A stretch of 64,000 nucleotides of DNA from JBBDYH01 sp040901795 (GCA_040901795.1 JBBDYH010000148.1:7240-71239), one strand, 5' to 3'. Shown: positions 8,585 to 17,577, numbered from the stretch's first letter. Numbers and translations are program-made. The notes: generated by a model from the sequence alone, not told the origin.

Positions 8585-9691
8585 TCACTTGGCAAGCGCG
8601 CTGACTTCCCCCGGCGTGACCGGCCGTCCCGTATCCGCGCTGCGCACCGCCGCGAAGCACATCGCCAGCGAATTCAGATTGTCGCGCGCGTTGTTAAGCG
8701 GCTGCCGGTTGTCCTCGATGGCCGAGAGCAGTTCGGCCATCGTCCCTTGAAAGCCTTCGACGAACCAGGTGCCTTCCAGCTTCGGCGAGAACCACCCGTC
8801 GGTCGAATAAAACGTCACCTGCTGGTCGGAGAGCGATGGGCCGACGCTGCGCGCGGTCGCCGTGGTGCCCACGATCGTCGTCCGGTCTTCGGCGCCAAAC
8901 CTGGCGTCGCCATCGAAGATGAGCGATGCCTGCGCGTCATCGTACTCGACGAGCGCCTGCGCTAGGAGCGGGGGTGTGGCGGTCTGCATCGCCGAGCGCG
9001 TGACACCCGCATAGACGCGCCGCGCTGTCTTGCCGCCGAACACGCTGGCCGTGAAGTCGAACCAGTGGATGGCGAAGTCATACAGGATGATGTGATGGAT
9101 TCTGTCGAACGCCAGCTCCTTGATCCAGTTGTGGTCCCATTGGATCGCAATTCGAACCGTGAGCGGCGTGCCGAACAGGCCGGCCCGCGACGCTTCTCGG
9201 AGGTAGCTCATATGCGGCGCCCAGCGTCCGTTTTGGTTGACGGCCAGCCGCACGCCGCGCTCGTCGGCCAGGTCGCAGAGTCGCCGGCCCAGGTCAAGAT
9301 CGATCACGAACGGTTTTTGACTGAGCACGTGCTTGCCCGCACGTAGCGCCTGCTCGATCATTGGGGCGCGATGCTCGGGGTGCGGCACCAGGTCGAGCAC
9401 CTCGATGTCATCGCGTTTCAACAGCGCCGCATAGTTGGTAAAAACCTCGGCCTCCGGAAAAAACTCCTTCTGCCGCGCACAGGCCGTCTCGGCGTTGCGG
9501 CTGCAGAGCGCCGCCACCTGGAAACCGGCCTTCTGATAGGCGGCGAGGTGCGTGGCCCCGATTCCGCCGCAGCCGACCAGGCCAATCTGGGGCCGATACC
9601 GTCGGGGCATCGGGGGCTGGTAAGGCAATTCGGGAGCATCGATCTGGCGATTCACTTCCCGCGGGTCGAGGGCGTAGTTGGGTTCGCTCAT
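8585..9691 (-). CDS. Gfo/Idh/MocA family oxidoreductase
   Basis: A 368-residue NAD(P)-dependent sugar or cyclitol dehydrogenase-like protein without a signal peptide. The Rossmann motif is GLVGCGGIGATHLAAYQKAG (about residues 34-53). The conserved lysine-proline motif appears as SQKPF (usually EKP) before VIDLDLGRRLCDLADERG. The C-terminal alpha/beta domain contains HWFDFTASVFGGKTARRVYA. The first residues before the Rossmann fold (ALDPREVNRQIDAPELPYQP) form a short extension typical of planctomycete members. It is followed on the same strand by the GYD gene and another Gfo gene. The substrate cannot be read from sequence. Confidence 0.88.
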   Translation of the reverse strand: MSEPNYALDPREVNRQIDAPELPYQPPMPRRYRPQIGLVGCGGIGATHLAAYQKAGFQVAALCSRNAETACARQKEFFPEAEVFTNYAALLKRDDIEVLDLVPHPEHRAPMIEQALRAGKHVLSQKPFVIDLDLGRRLCDLADERGVRLAVNQNGRWAPHMSYLREASRAGLFGTPLTVRIAIQWDHNWIKELAFDRIHHIILYDFAIHWFDFTASVFGGKTARRVYAGVTRSAMQTATPPLLAQALVEYDDAQASLIFDGDARFGAEDRTTIVGTTATARSVGPSLSDQQVTFYSTDGWFSPKLEGTWFVEGFQGTMAELLSAIEDNRQPLNNARDNLNSLAMCFAAVRSADTGRPVTPGEVSALAK

Positions 9692-9696
9692 AGCGG

Positions 9697-9760
9697 AGGG
9701 AGACGAGGAGACAAGGAGACTGGGAGACTGGGAGACTGGGAGACTGGGAGACTGGGAGAG
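9697..9760. repeat. Tandem 8-bp repeat (GAGACTGG)n
   Basis: About five perfect tandem copies of GAGACTGG follow imperfect GAGACAAG and GAGACGAG units, immediately upstream of the Gfo/Idh/MocA start codon. The same unit recurs at 13377-13440 and, inverted, at 63970-64000. Confidence 0.85.
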
Positions 9761-9779
9761 CCGACCCCGATCTGCCGTC

Positions 9780-10076
9780 CTATTTGTTCATTCGACTGAC
9801 GATTTGATCGATTTCGTTGGCGTTGAAGGCGCGGGCGGTCTGCGTCTGCACATTGCCTTGGGCGGCGAGCTGCAACATTGCCGCGGTGACCGATTGCTCG
9901 TCTTCCGCCTCCATCAGCAACAGTCCGTCGAAAGGACCCAGAGTCCAGTAGATACCGGTCACCTTCACCCCGAGTTTTTTGGCTGCACTTTTGAATGCGT
10001 TGGCCCGCTTGGCGGTGTCCTTAATGGCGGCGACACCCTGCGGCGTAAACTTGACGGTTGCAACGTATGTGGCCAT
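9780..10076 (-). CDS. GYD domain-containing protein
   Basis: A 98-residue cytoplasmic protein that matches the GYD family over its whole length. It begins MATYVATVKFTPQGVAAIKD and contains a central GVKVTGIYWTLGPFDGLLLM, the G-x-Y-x-x-x-G-x-(Y/F)-D motif that names the family. The fold is a small ferredoxin-like barrel and no biochemical function is established. It lies between two Gfo/Idh/MocA genes on the same strand, so it may be co-transcribed with them. Confidence 0.85.
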   Translation of the reverse strand: MATYVATVKFTPQGVAAIKDTAKRANAFKSAAKKLGVKVTGIYWTLGPFDGLLLMEAEDEQSVTAAMLQLAAQGNVQTQTARAFNANEIDQIVSRMNK

Positions 10077-10161
10077 GACACACCTCCGAAGAGTTCAGGA
10101 AAGAACGGCGATCGTCGGATTATAGCCTAGACGGGGGAACACGCGGACTACCCCTCCCGGT

Positions 10162-11238
10162 TCATTCAACAAGCCGAACCGGGCGTCGCTCCGCCACGCT
10201 GCGCACGGCGCTATCGACGATCTGTTGGCCGATGCGCGCGATCTCGATCGACAACGGTCCTTCGATCGGTCGCTGATGTTCCAGGCAATCGAGCAGGTAC
10301 TGCACCGGGTTCTGATGCGGCGGCTGGAGCGGATCGACGGCCAGCTCGTGTACTTCCGGGCGAGCGCGCGTTTGCACGCGCACCGTTGTCGCATAGTCGG
10401 CCGAGCTGATCGTGCCTTGCGTGCCGACTAGCGTGAAACCGCAGAACGGCTGTGTCTGTTGCGTCCAGGGGTCGGTGAAGGTCCCCCAGCGGGTTTCAAT
10501 CTTCGAGAGCCCCGTTTGATAACGGCAGATGATGATGCTGTGCTCATCGACTTCCAGCCCCGGCGGCTGATCGACGACCGCCGTAACCTCGATCGGCTTG
10601 CGGCCGTTCATAAACCACGTGCCCAGCGTCGAGCCGTAGCCGGCATAGTCCAAGAGCGACCCACCGCCATGCGCGCGCTTGTAAAACCAACTGTTTGGCT
10701 TTTCGCGGTCGACTTGTTCCGCGGTGCGCTCCCGTTTGTCGGCGGTGTGCCAAAGCGGCCCCCGGTTGCCGCCGTAGTGGTGATACTCGATCAACTCGCC
10801 AATGTGCCCCTCGTCGATCAGGCGTTTTGCCGTGGCGTGCGATTCCACCCACCGCAGCGGCCAGTTGACCGCGAGCTGCTTGCCGGTTGGTCGCATCGCG
10901 GCGACCATGCGGTCGGCCTCGGCCAGCGACGCGGCGAACGGTTTTTCGACAAGCAGGTGGACGCCGAACCTCGCGACACGCTCCGTCCATTCCCCGTGCT
11001 TTGCCGACGCCGGGCAGAGGATCACCAGGTCCGGTTGCGTCTGCTCGAGGCAAGCGCGGTAGTCGGTGAAGACGCGCTCGGGCGGAATGCCGAAGTTCCG
11101 GGCCGCGTCGGCCATTCGCTCCGGCTGCTCATCGCTGATGCCGACAATTTCCACGGACGGATGCTCGTCCGCCATCCGCAGGAGATCGCCCATATGAAAG
11201 TGGTCGAAATTGATGCCGGCGATTCTGCATGTCTTCAT
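10162..11238 (-). CDS. Gfo/Idh/MocA family oxidoreductase
   Basis: A 358-residue cytoplasmic protein. The Rossmann start is atypical (MKTCRIAGINFDHFHMGDLL), with no GxGxxG, as in some planctomycete members that begin GxxxDHxHM. The conserved VEKPFAASLAEADRMVAAM follows at about residues 96-115. The C-terminal domain shows NSWFYKRAHGGGSLLDYAGYG. NAD(P)-dependent oxidation of a sugar derivative is the family role; whether the altered dinucleotide loop still binds cofactor is uncertain. It is separated from the UlaG-like gene by 82 bases. Confidence 0.85.
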   Translation of the reverse strand: MKTCRIAGINFDHFHMGDLLRMADEHPSVEIVGISDEQPERMADAARNFGIPPERVFTDYRACLEQTQPDLVILCPASAKHGEWTERVARFGVHLLVEKPFAASLAEADRMVAAMRPTGKQLAVNWPLRWVESHATAKRLIDEGHIGELIEYHHYGGNRGPLWHTADKRERTAEQVDREKPNSWFYKRAHGGGSLLDYAGYGSTLGTWFMNGRKPIEVTAVVDQPPGLEVDEHSIIICRYQTGLSKIETRWGTFTDPWTQQTQPFCGFTLVGTQGTISSADYATTVRVQTRARPEVHELAVDPLQPPHQNPVQYLLDCLEHQRPIEGPLSIEIARIGQQIVDSAVRSVAERRPVRLVE

Positions 11239-11320
11239 AGCACTCTCCTTGGACGGTCATGAAAAAGGAGATGGGGGGATAAAGGGGAGATTGAGGGGAT
11301 GAAGCGCAACGAGGAATGCG

Positions 11321-12163
11321 TCACTTATACAACACTCGCTCTCCGCAGCGGAGCACTCGACACGGCTGTTTGAGCCGCTGGCAGGCGGTTGTGAACTCAT
11401 CGGGCGGCTCGGTGTTGAACTCGAACATCTCGAAGTGGCACGGCACAATGAGCTTTGCGCCGATCGCGTTGGCAAGCTCAGCGGCCTCGCGGCCCCAGAA
11501 GTTGCCCGCGACGCGCCGCTCGGGCCGACGACCGTTGATCGGCAATAGCGCAATGTCGATGTCAAAAGGCGCGAGCAGTTCGGCTTGACCGGCGAAGGGA
11601 ACACAGTCGCCGCTGTGATAAACCGTAATCGACGGATCGCCAAACCGCACTACGTAACCCAAGAACTTGCACCGGCCGTGGTCGTCGCGCTCGATTGCTT
11701 CATGGGCGGCTGGTACAGGATGAAAGGCAAAGCCGGCCACATCAATCGTCTCGCCATCGTTTACGCCCACGAGCCAATCGCCGTTTGTCCGGAGCCGCTC
11801 GATACTGGCAGGGCGATTCGCCTCCGGCAAAACAAGTCGCAAATCGGGGTTCGCCTGCTTCAGCGGAATGAGTGTCGCAGGGTCGAAGTGATCGGTATGC
11901 GCGTGTGTAGAGGCAACAACATCGATCATGTCGAGCCGCTTGGGATTAATCGGCCGCCGTGTCATCCGCACGTGCGGCTTGTCGGTGGCCGCGTACTTCT
12001 TCGTCAGCGATTCCGAAAGGTAAGGGTCGAAGAGCAAGTGCCCCGAATTGTGCTTCAGTAAGAATCCGCTCTGTCCAAGCCACCACAGCGCGCAACTCGA
12101 TCCCGCGTCGGTCGCCTGAATCTCGGCCAGTAGCGCGTCGTCAGCCTTCTGCGGTTCGATCAT
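11321..12163 (-). CDS. MBL-fold metal-dependent hydrolase (UlaG-like lactonase family)
   Basis: A 280-residue protein from the ATG at 12163; the frame is open to 12220 but the extra 19 residues read into a palindromic repeat. The metallo-beta-lactamase signature is ASTHAHTDHFDPAT (H-x-H-x-D-H), with further metal ligands at HSGDCVPF and PCHFEMFEF. WLGQSGFLLKHNSGHLLFDPY at the N-terminus is typical of the UlaG branch, which includes L-ascorbate-6-phosphate lactonase. The neighbouring oxidoreductases and SIS protein suggest a role in sugar-acid lactone hydrolysis, which is inference from context. Confidence 0.85.
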   Translation of the reverse strand: MIEPQKADDALLAEIQATDAGSSCALWWLGQSGFLLKHNSGHLLFDPYLSESLTKKYAATDKPHVRMTRRPINPKRLDMIDVVASTHAHTDHFDPATLIPLKQANPDLRLVLPEANRPASIERLRTNGDWLVGVNDGETIDVAGFAFHPVPAAHEAIERDDHGRCKFLGYVVRFGDPSITVYHSGDCVPFAGQAELLAPFDIDIALLPINGRRPERRVAGNFWGREAAELANAIGAKLIVPCHFEMFEFNTEPPDEFTTACQRLKQPCRVLRCGERVLYK

Positions 12164-12188
12164 CGATTGTTGATTCAGCTCTCTTTTT

Positions 12189-12284
12189 ACCGCGGAGGCG
12201 CTGAGACGCAGCGGGAGCAATGATGCATGTTGAAACCCGAACGAATCAATGACGAACTCTCTCCGCGCCTCCGCGTCTCTGCGG
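12189..12284. repeat. Imperfect inverted repeat between MBL and MetE-like genes
   Basis: ACCGCGGAGGCGCTGAGACG at 12189 is mirrored by CTCCGCGTCTCTGCGGT ending at 12284, whose complement reads ACCGCAGAGACGCGGAG. The two arms flank about 40 bases. The G/A-rich arms resemble the phrase-like repeats common between planctomycete genes. Confidence 0.5.
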
Positions 12285-12297
12285 TGGATCTAATCTC

Positions 12298-13335
12298 TCA
12301 AACCAGATTCAACTCCTGCCGAACGACCTGCACGCCGGCAACGAGGTTCTTCAGCTTCTGTTTCGCCGCCCAGCGGGCGGTCTGGCTGAGGCCGCAGTCC
12401 GGCGCGAAGGCAAGTCGTTCAGCAGGGGCATGCTTCAGGCACAGGCGAACGCGGTCGGCTACATCTTCAACCGTTTCAATGTAGTAGCTCTTGACGTCGA
12501 TGATGCCCACGGCCACATCGAACCGCTCGGCGATGCGGCCGATGATTTCGATCTCCGCAAACTCGCGGCTAGCCATCTCCAGGTGCAGCTCGTCGACACT
12601 GAGTTCGAGAAACGCCGGGAACATCGGAGCATAGCGCCGCAGACCGACGGCGCGCCCCTTGTAGTTACCAAAACACAGATGCGTCGAAAGCCGGCAGCGG
12701 CCGACGATCGGCGCCACCGTGCGATTGAAGATCTCGACGAACCGCCGCGGGTCGTCACGATGGGCATAACAGCTCATCGAGGGCTCATCGACCGTCAGCT
12801 CGGTGCAACCCGCCTCGACCAGCCGCACAAGCTCCTGTTGCACCAGCGGCACGAGTGACTCGGTCACGGCGCAGCGATCGGGATAAATCTCATTGGGCAC
12901 AAGCCGTCCGGCAAGCGTGTAAGGTCCTGGGAGCGAGGCCTTAAGCGTCGGTCCCTCCGGCGCCAGCAGTTGCAGGCGGCGAAATTCCTCCAATGCACCC
13001 AGCCCGCGCGGCGCGCCGAGCCGGCCAGTGATGGCGTGCCGGCCGCGCTGGTCGTGCGCCGGCGGACCGAAGCGGCGCGGCGGCGCGCCTTCGAGCGCAA
13101 TCCCTTCCAGGTACCCATAGAAGGACAGGTTGAAATCTAGCCGCGTTTGCTCGCCATCGGTGATTACATCCAGCCCCGCCGCCATTTGGTCGTGGATCGC
13201 CGCGATTACGGCGTCGTCCTGCATTTCGGCGAGGTCGTCGGGCCCGAACTCATCGAGATGCTGCGAGGCAAACTCCAACCAGCCGGGTAAGGGCAGGCTT
13301 CCAATCACGGTCGTGCGGAGTGGACGAGGCTGCAT
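12298..13335 (-). CDS. Cobalamin-independent methionine synthase-like protein (MetE C-terminal domain family)
   Basis: This 345-residue protein corresponds to the catalytic C-terminal barrel of MetE and lacks the N-terminal duplicated barrel. It starts RPLRTTVIGSLPLPGW, the usual beginning of this short family. Zinc-ligand regions are visible as LSTHLCFGNYKG (His and Cys) and the C-terminal LAFAPDCGLSQTARWAA (Cys). TVDEPSMSCYAHRDD carries the acidic substrate-binding residues. Stand-alone MetE-like proteins are often core-MetE enzymes or other zinc-dependent methyltransferases, so methionine synthesis is plausible but not proved. Confidence 0.85.
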   Translation of the reverse strand: MQPRPLRTTVIGSLPLPGWLEFASQHLDEFGPDDLAEMQDDAVIAAIHDQMAAGLDVITDGEQTRLDFNLSFYGYLEGIALEGAPPRRFGPPAHDQRGRHAITGRLGAPRGLGALEEFRRLQLLAPEGPTLKASLPGPYTLAGRLVPNEIYPDRCAVTESLVPLVQQELVRLVEAGCTELTVDEPSMSCYAHRDDPRRFVEIFNRTVAPIVGRCRLSTHLCFGNYKGRAVGLRRYAPMFPAFLELSVDELHLEMASREFAEIEIIGRIAERFDVAVGIIDVKSYYIETVEDVADRVRLCLKHAPAERLAFAPDCGLSQTARWAAKQKLKNLVAGVQVVRQELNLV

Positions 13336-13339
13336 ATGA

Positions 13340-13440
13340 GGGTTCAGGGTTCAGGGTTCAGGGTTCAGCGAAAGACGGGGAGACAAGGAGACTAGGAGAC
13401 TAGGAGACTGGGAGACTGGGAGACTGGGAGACTGGGAGAC
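13340..13440. repeat. Tandem (GGGTTCA)4 followed by (GAGACTGG)n
   Basis: Four perfect copies of GGGTTCA (13340-13367) lie directly upstream of the MetE-like start codon. They are followed by GAGACAAG and GAGACTAG variants and then four GAGACTGG units (to 13440). The second array matches 9697-9760. Confidence 0.85.
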
Positions 13441-13467
13441 TTAAGGACCACTCACAACTCACCATTC

Positions 13468-14253
13468 TCACCCATTAGTACCGACTCGCTCATACAACTT
13501 CGCCAATCGATGTGCGTGCTCGTCGTACGCCGATTCGAAAAGCTGCTCGGATCGCTTTGCCCCAACAATTGCCGCCGCTGTCAGCACTTTCGGCGGTTGT
13601 CCAGCGCGCGTCAAGCGGTGCGCAATCTCCGCTTTGAGACAGTTGACGACCAAACAGCCACCCACGGTCGAACCTGGGGACACAGGCGTGTCGAGGCCGT
13701 CGATTTGTACCATCGCGTCGCCGACAGGAGCTCCAGTATCAAGCACCAGGTCGGCCACCTGGTGCAGCTTGAGCCCTCGCGGGTGACGCGACACGCTGGC
13801 TTCGGCATGGGCGCGGCTGACCAACGCTACCGTCTTGATCGAACGTCGGCGGAATTCGTCGGCGATTTCCACCGGCACGGTATTACAGCCGCTGGAACTG
13901 ATGATGAGCGCTGAGTCATCGATCGAAAGATCGAAGTTTCGCAGGATTCGCTCGGCCAGGCCGCTGACATTCTCGAGGTACATCGCCTGGCGCTGGCCGT
14001 TGGCGCCGACCACCGGGTTATGAAACGTGAGCGACAGTTCCACGATCGGGTTGAAGCCGGGAAAGGACCCATAGCGCGGCCACATCTCCTCAACCATGAT
14101 TCGGCTATGCCCCGAGCCGAAGAGGTGGACCATACGCCCGGCGAGGATTGATTTGGCGAACCAATCGGCGGCTTGCTCGATCGTGTCGCGCTGAGTTGCG
14201 ACGGCGTCGATGAGCCTTTTAGCGGCGGCCAGATAGTCGGAAGTGGGAGGCAT
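13468..14253 (-). CDS. SIS domain sugar isomerase family protein
   Basis: A 261-residue cytoplasmic protein of the UPF0309-like SIS family, which binds phosphosugars. The SIS fold is marked by GRMVHLFGSGHSRIMVEEMW (about residues 39-58) and by ALIISSSGCNTVPVEIADEF, the serine-rich phosphate-binding loop. The rest matches the family, including TVGGCLVVNCLKAEIAHRL near the end. Related proteins are often annotated as sugar isomerases or MurQ-like, but I see no MurQ-specific motif. It lies on the same strand as the MetE-like and SDR genes. Confidence 0.85.
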   Translation of the reverse strand: MPPTSDYLAAAKRLIDAVATQRDTIEQAADWFAKSILAGRMVHLFGSGHSRIMVEEMWPRYGSFPGFNPIVELSLTFHNPVVGANGQRQAMYLENVSGLAERILRNFDLSIDDSALIISSSGCNTVPVEIADEFRRRSIKTVALVSRAHAEASVSRHPRGLKLHQVADLVLDTGAPVGDAMVQIDGLDTPVSPGSTVGGCLVVNCLKAEIAHRLTRAGQPPKVLTAAAIVGAKRSEQLFESAYDEHAHRLAKLYERVGTNG

Positions 14254-14255
14254 AG

Positions 14256-14358
14256 GAGTGCGGAATGCGGAATGCGGAATGGGGAATGAAGCTAGCGCGA
14301 GGTGGGAGTCAGATTTGCTTCATTAATTCATCGTTCATCCTTCATCATTCATCGTTGC
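14256..14358. repeat. Phrase-like intergenic repeats (GTGCGGAAT / TTCATC)
   Basis: GTGCGGAATGCGGAATGCGG at 14259 starts a short tandem array of GCGGAAT units. After about 30 bases a run of TTCATT/TTCATC units (14319-14356) follows, extending into the 3' end of the SDR gene. Similar GTGCGGA/CTCGGA runs occur at 26183-26222. Confidence 0.6.
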
Positions 14359-15140
14359 GTCCGCGGCACGCCCTCCGAGACGCTCCAACCGCCGTCGACG
14401 GCGAGGACCTGGCCGGTGACGTAGCGCGAGGCAGCGGAGAGAAAAAACACCGCCGCTTCATCGAGGTCGCTCGGGGCGCCGATGCGGCCGCCGTCAAGCG
14501 GCTGCTTACGCCGGATGAAGTTGCGGATACCCTCGTCACTGACCGCCCGCTCTGACATTGGCGTCTCCACGAGCGCCGGCGCAATCGCATTGAAGCGAAC
14601 ATTCTGCGGGGCGTAATACGCGGCGGCCGATTTCGTGAGTCCAATAATCGCGGCCTTCGCCGCAGCATAGACGTGCGTCGCAAAGTGGATCGGCGATGGC
14701 GAAAAGGCTAACACACTGGCCATATTGAGCACCGCGCCGCCATCCCCTTGGCGGAGGAATTGCCGCACGGCGGCGCGGTTGGAGTACAGCACGGATTTGA
14801 GATTCAGGTCAATCGTGTAGTCGATCCCGTCGTCGCCGATCTCATGCAAGGGACCATCTCCTCTCGAACGACCGCTGCCTCCTGCCAGGTGATACAGGCC
14901 ATCCAGTCGGCCGAAGCGATCGACAGCTAAGGCTATGGCGCGGTCAGCCGTTGCTGCGTGCATCGCATCGGCGACCAGCTTCGCCGCGTTGTCCACGCCC
15001 AAGGCATCGATCGCCGCCGCAGCATCGTTCGCATCCCGGCCGACTACTACCACAGCGGCGCCGCGCGCCACACACGCCCGTGCAGCCGGTAGTCCCAGTC
15101 CGCCCGTACCGCCGATAATGACGATTACCTTGCCCTTCAC
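14349..15140 (-). CDS. SDR family oxidoreductase
   Basis: A 263-residue classical short-chain dehydrogenase/reductase. The dinucleotide motif is GGTGGLGLPAARACVARGA (about residues 10-28). The catalytic residues appear as Ser in VLNMASVLAF and Tyr/Lys in HVYAAAKAAIIGL. The loop NVRFNAIAPALVETPM is typical. A C-terminal GGRIGAPSDLDEAAVFFLSA and YVTGQVLAVDGGW complete the family pattern. It probably oxidises or reduces a sugar or sugar-acid hydroxyl in the surrounding minus-strand cluster. Confidence 0.9.
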   Translation of the reverse strand: MKGKVIVIIGGTGGLGLPAARACVARGAAVVVVGRDANDAAAAIDALGVDNAAKLVADAMHAATADRAIALAVDRFGRLDGLYHLAGGSGRSRGDGPLHEIGDDGIDYTIDLNLKSVLYSNRAAVRQFLRQGDGGAVLNMASVLAFSPSPIHFATHVYAAAKAAIIGLTKSAAAYYAPQNVRFNAIAPALVETPMSERAVSDEGIRNFIRRKQPLDGGRIGAPSDLDEAAVFFLSAASRYVTGQVLAVDGGWSVSEGVPRTQR

Positions 15141-15230
15141 GACGCACCCTTACTTAGTAATTGGCGCATTTACGGTCGCCGCGGCGACGACGCAGATGAG
15201 CCGAATTTGCGTCCAATCCTCTGGTTGCCC

Positions 15231-17573
15231 CTACTTCGTTGCTTCTGGCAGCGGCCAGTTTAAGTGTTTATGGAGGAATGCAAACGTCCCGACGCCGTTG
15301 ATCGTGTGCGGCCCCACGAACCATTCGATCTGGCAGCGGTCCGGCGGCAGCTTCAGCCGCGCGTTGTAGAAGTGCCGCACCTTGGCGAACTCGTAGGCCA
15401 CCGTTTCGTCCGGCGCCACCGTGTCGAAGTGCCCGCGCTCGACCATGAACGGCCGCGGTGCAATTAGCGCGGCCATTTCGGCGTAGTTAAACGTGCTTCC
15501 CAGGTCGAACTCAAAGATCTCGTACTCCCCCTTGTCGTAATAGCTGTAGGGGCTGCGGGAGGAGGCGTTTTTCCAGACCCACTCATTGAAGTCGGCCGAG
15601 CAAATCGACAGGCAATAGTTTCTCACCAAAGGCGGAATCCGCATCGCGCTCTTGCCGCCGTAGCTCAGGCCATAAAACGCAATCCGCTCGCCATCCACAA
15701 ACGGCAGCGACTTCAACCAGTCCGTGATCTGCTGATGCTGTGGGACCATGATCGAGAACAGAGTCTTCCCCAGCGGGTTGGCCTTGCGCTGCAGTGTCCG
15801 GAAGCGGTCGCGGAAGATGTAGAGGTTCTGGGGCGCAAACGTGATGAACCCTCGCTCCGCCAGCCGCGCTGCAAACGCGCTATACGATCCGCTCTTCTGA
15901 TTGCCGATCGTGTCCTGCGGTCGCCCTTCGAGTCCATGCTGACAGACCACGACGGGCCGCCGTTCCCCCTCTTTCAAATCCTTCGGCAGCAGGAGCAGCC
16001 CGTACGCGATCACATCGGGAAACACGTCGAGCACGACTTCGTAGCCAGTCCATTTGTCGGTCTCATACGCTTTGCGGCTGTGGGGGTTGGCCGGCAGCAG
16101 CGGGTCCTCAAACCGGCCGATCACCTCGGTGGCGAAGAATTCGCGGTACCACTCGGCCGACTTTTCATAGGCCTCGACCGAGCTTGTGTCGAGCTTTTTC
16201 ATGAACTCGGCGCGAACGTACGGGCTTTCAATGAGGAGCTGTTGGTTATGGCGGTCGAGCTCGTGGAAGTTGTCCATCGCCTCGTAAGAGAGTTGCCCGA
16301 GATTCAAACCCCCTTCCCATTTTCGCACGGGATCGGCATCCGCCTTTTGCAACTCAGCCGTTGGGGAAAGATTCTTGAGTAATTGCTTTAGCGCCTCGTC
16401 CGAGCCATGACGGCCCTCGTCGCTAATAACCGATTCGATGGAATTACCTTCCAACTCTTCCACCAGCTTCCGCGCCCTTTCGACCTCCACTTTTACACTT
16501 TCAAGTTGAGGCGGCCGTAATCGCGCCGGAGCGGTGCCGCTCTTGCCATCGTCGTCGTACGTCGGCGCCTTAGCGGCTTCTACGATCAAACGGCGCGGCG
16601 CAATCAGACTCGCCAGCTCGGCGTCGCCGAACTGATCCAGCAAGGCGAACACATTGCGGTCGATCGGCTCTTGCCAGATTCTCTGCCGATTGTCGAAATA
16701 GCCGCTGACGAGCGCCACGTCGATGCGAGGATCCACCGCCGCCGCGTAAAGCGCGAGCATTCCGCCGTCCCCCCACCCCATGACGCCGATTTTGCGCGAC
16801 GGCTGCTTGGCCGCCGTCCGTTCCCGGTCCATCCAATCGACGGCGGCCAAAATCTTCTGTACTTCGTAACCGATCAGGCCGCGACCCAACTCAAATGCCG
16901 AACGGTAGAGCAGCTCCCGCTGGTTGATCTTGGTGCGCCTCCGTTCGGCGGGCATGCGCGGAATCACCTGCAGCGTGAGCACTCGGCAGCCGCTGGCGGC
17001 AAGTTGGCGCGGATATGAGTCGTCCGCCGGATCTCCGGCGCCTGGTTTGGCGTGAGGCGCTATTATCAGATCGGCGATGGGCGCCCGCCCCTTCGGTAGA
17101 AACAAGGTTCCCCGCGCTTTGACATCGCCGAATGCATGCCATCGGACGTAATGAACCGTGTACGTCTCGGATTCCCCCAACACCGCTGGCATATCTGGCT
17201 CCGACACGATTTCCGGAACGGAAACAATCCACTGCCGACGCGGGTCGCGAATACCCAAGATGTGAGCAAGCCGCTTGCGGTTCGGTTCGACGGATTCGGA
17301 GTACGCCGCAGGTGATGAGAAATCGCGTTTCCAGTGCCGCTCACGCTTTTCAACCGATTCATCGAGCTTGCGGAGCAAAAAACGGTCGATGCCGTCGATC
17401 ATCTGCGAGGCGATGTCGCCGTCGAGTGTGAGCTTCTTCGTCCCTGCCAGAGGCGACTGGCGGCCCTCAGGAACGACTTGCGGTTCCACATAGCGTTGCT
17501 GAGCGCGCGCCGGATAACCTAACGCGCTGGCGATGAGTCCAATTAGCAACAACCATCCCGATCGATAGATCAT
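15231..17573 (-). CDS. Exported protein with two alpha/beta-hydrolase domains (acetyl xylan esterase-like)
   Basis: This 780-residue protein has a signal peptide (about residues 1-24, ending YPARAQQ). Two alpha/beta-hydrolase units are visible. The first has the elbow GVMGWGDGGMLALYAAAVDP, where the expected Gly-x-Ser-x-Gly serine is aspartate. The second has IAFYGLSYGGKSAM with the normal serine, a later GHFDTVAPDE and a candidate catalytic histidine in GPHTINGVG. The second domain resembles dienelactone hydrolase/acetyl xylan esterases. The likely role is periplasmic deacetylation of plant or algal polysaccharide, with the first domain possibly non-catalytic. It follows the enolase-superfamily gene by four bases, suggesting an operon. 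Confidence 0.8.
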   Translation of the reverse strand: MIYRSGWLLLIGLIASALGYPARAQQRYVEPQVVPEGRQSPLAGTKKLTLDGDIASQMIDGIDRFLLRKLDESVEKRERHWKRDFSSPAAYSESVEPNRKRLAHILGIRDPRRQWIVSVPEIVSEPDMPAVLGESETYTVHYVRWHAFGDVKARGTLFLPKGRAPIADLIIAPHAKPGAGDPADDSYPRQLAASGCRVLTLQVIPRMPAERRRTKINQRELLYRSAFELGRGLIGYEVQKILAAVDWMDRERTAAKQPSRKIGVMGWGDGGMLALYAAAVDPRIDVALVSGYFDNRQRIWQEPIDRNVFALLDQFGDAELASLIAPRRLIVEAAKAPTYDDDGKSGTAPARLRPPQLESVKVEVERARKLVEELEGNSIESVISDEGRHGSDEALKQLLKNLSPTAELQKADADPVRKWEGGLNLGQLSYEAMDNFHELDRHNQQLLIESPYVRAEFMKKLDTSSVEAYEKSAEWYREFFATEVIGRFEDPLLPANPHSRKAYETDKWTGYEVVLDVFPDVIAYGLLLLPKDLKEGERRPVVVCQHGLEGRPQDTIGNQKSGSYSAFAARLAERGFITFAPQNLYIFRDRFRTLQRKANPLGKTLFSIMVPQHQQITDWLKSLPFVDGERIAFYGLSYGGKSAMRIPPLVRNYCLSICSADFNEWVWKNASSRSPYSYYDKGEYEIFEFDLGSTFNYAEMAALIAPRPFMVERGHFDTVAPDETVAYEFAKVRHFYNARLKLPPDRCQIEWFVGPHTINGVGTFAFLHKHLNWPLPEATK

Positions 17574-17577
17574 CTCC

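Noticed and set aside
9697..9760. CRISPR array
   Set aside because: The units are 8-bp direct tandem repeats without spacers, and no cas genes are present.
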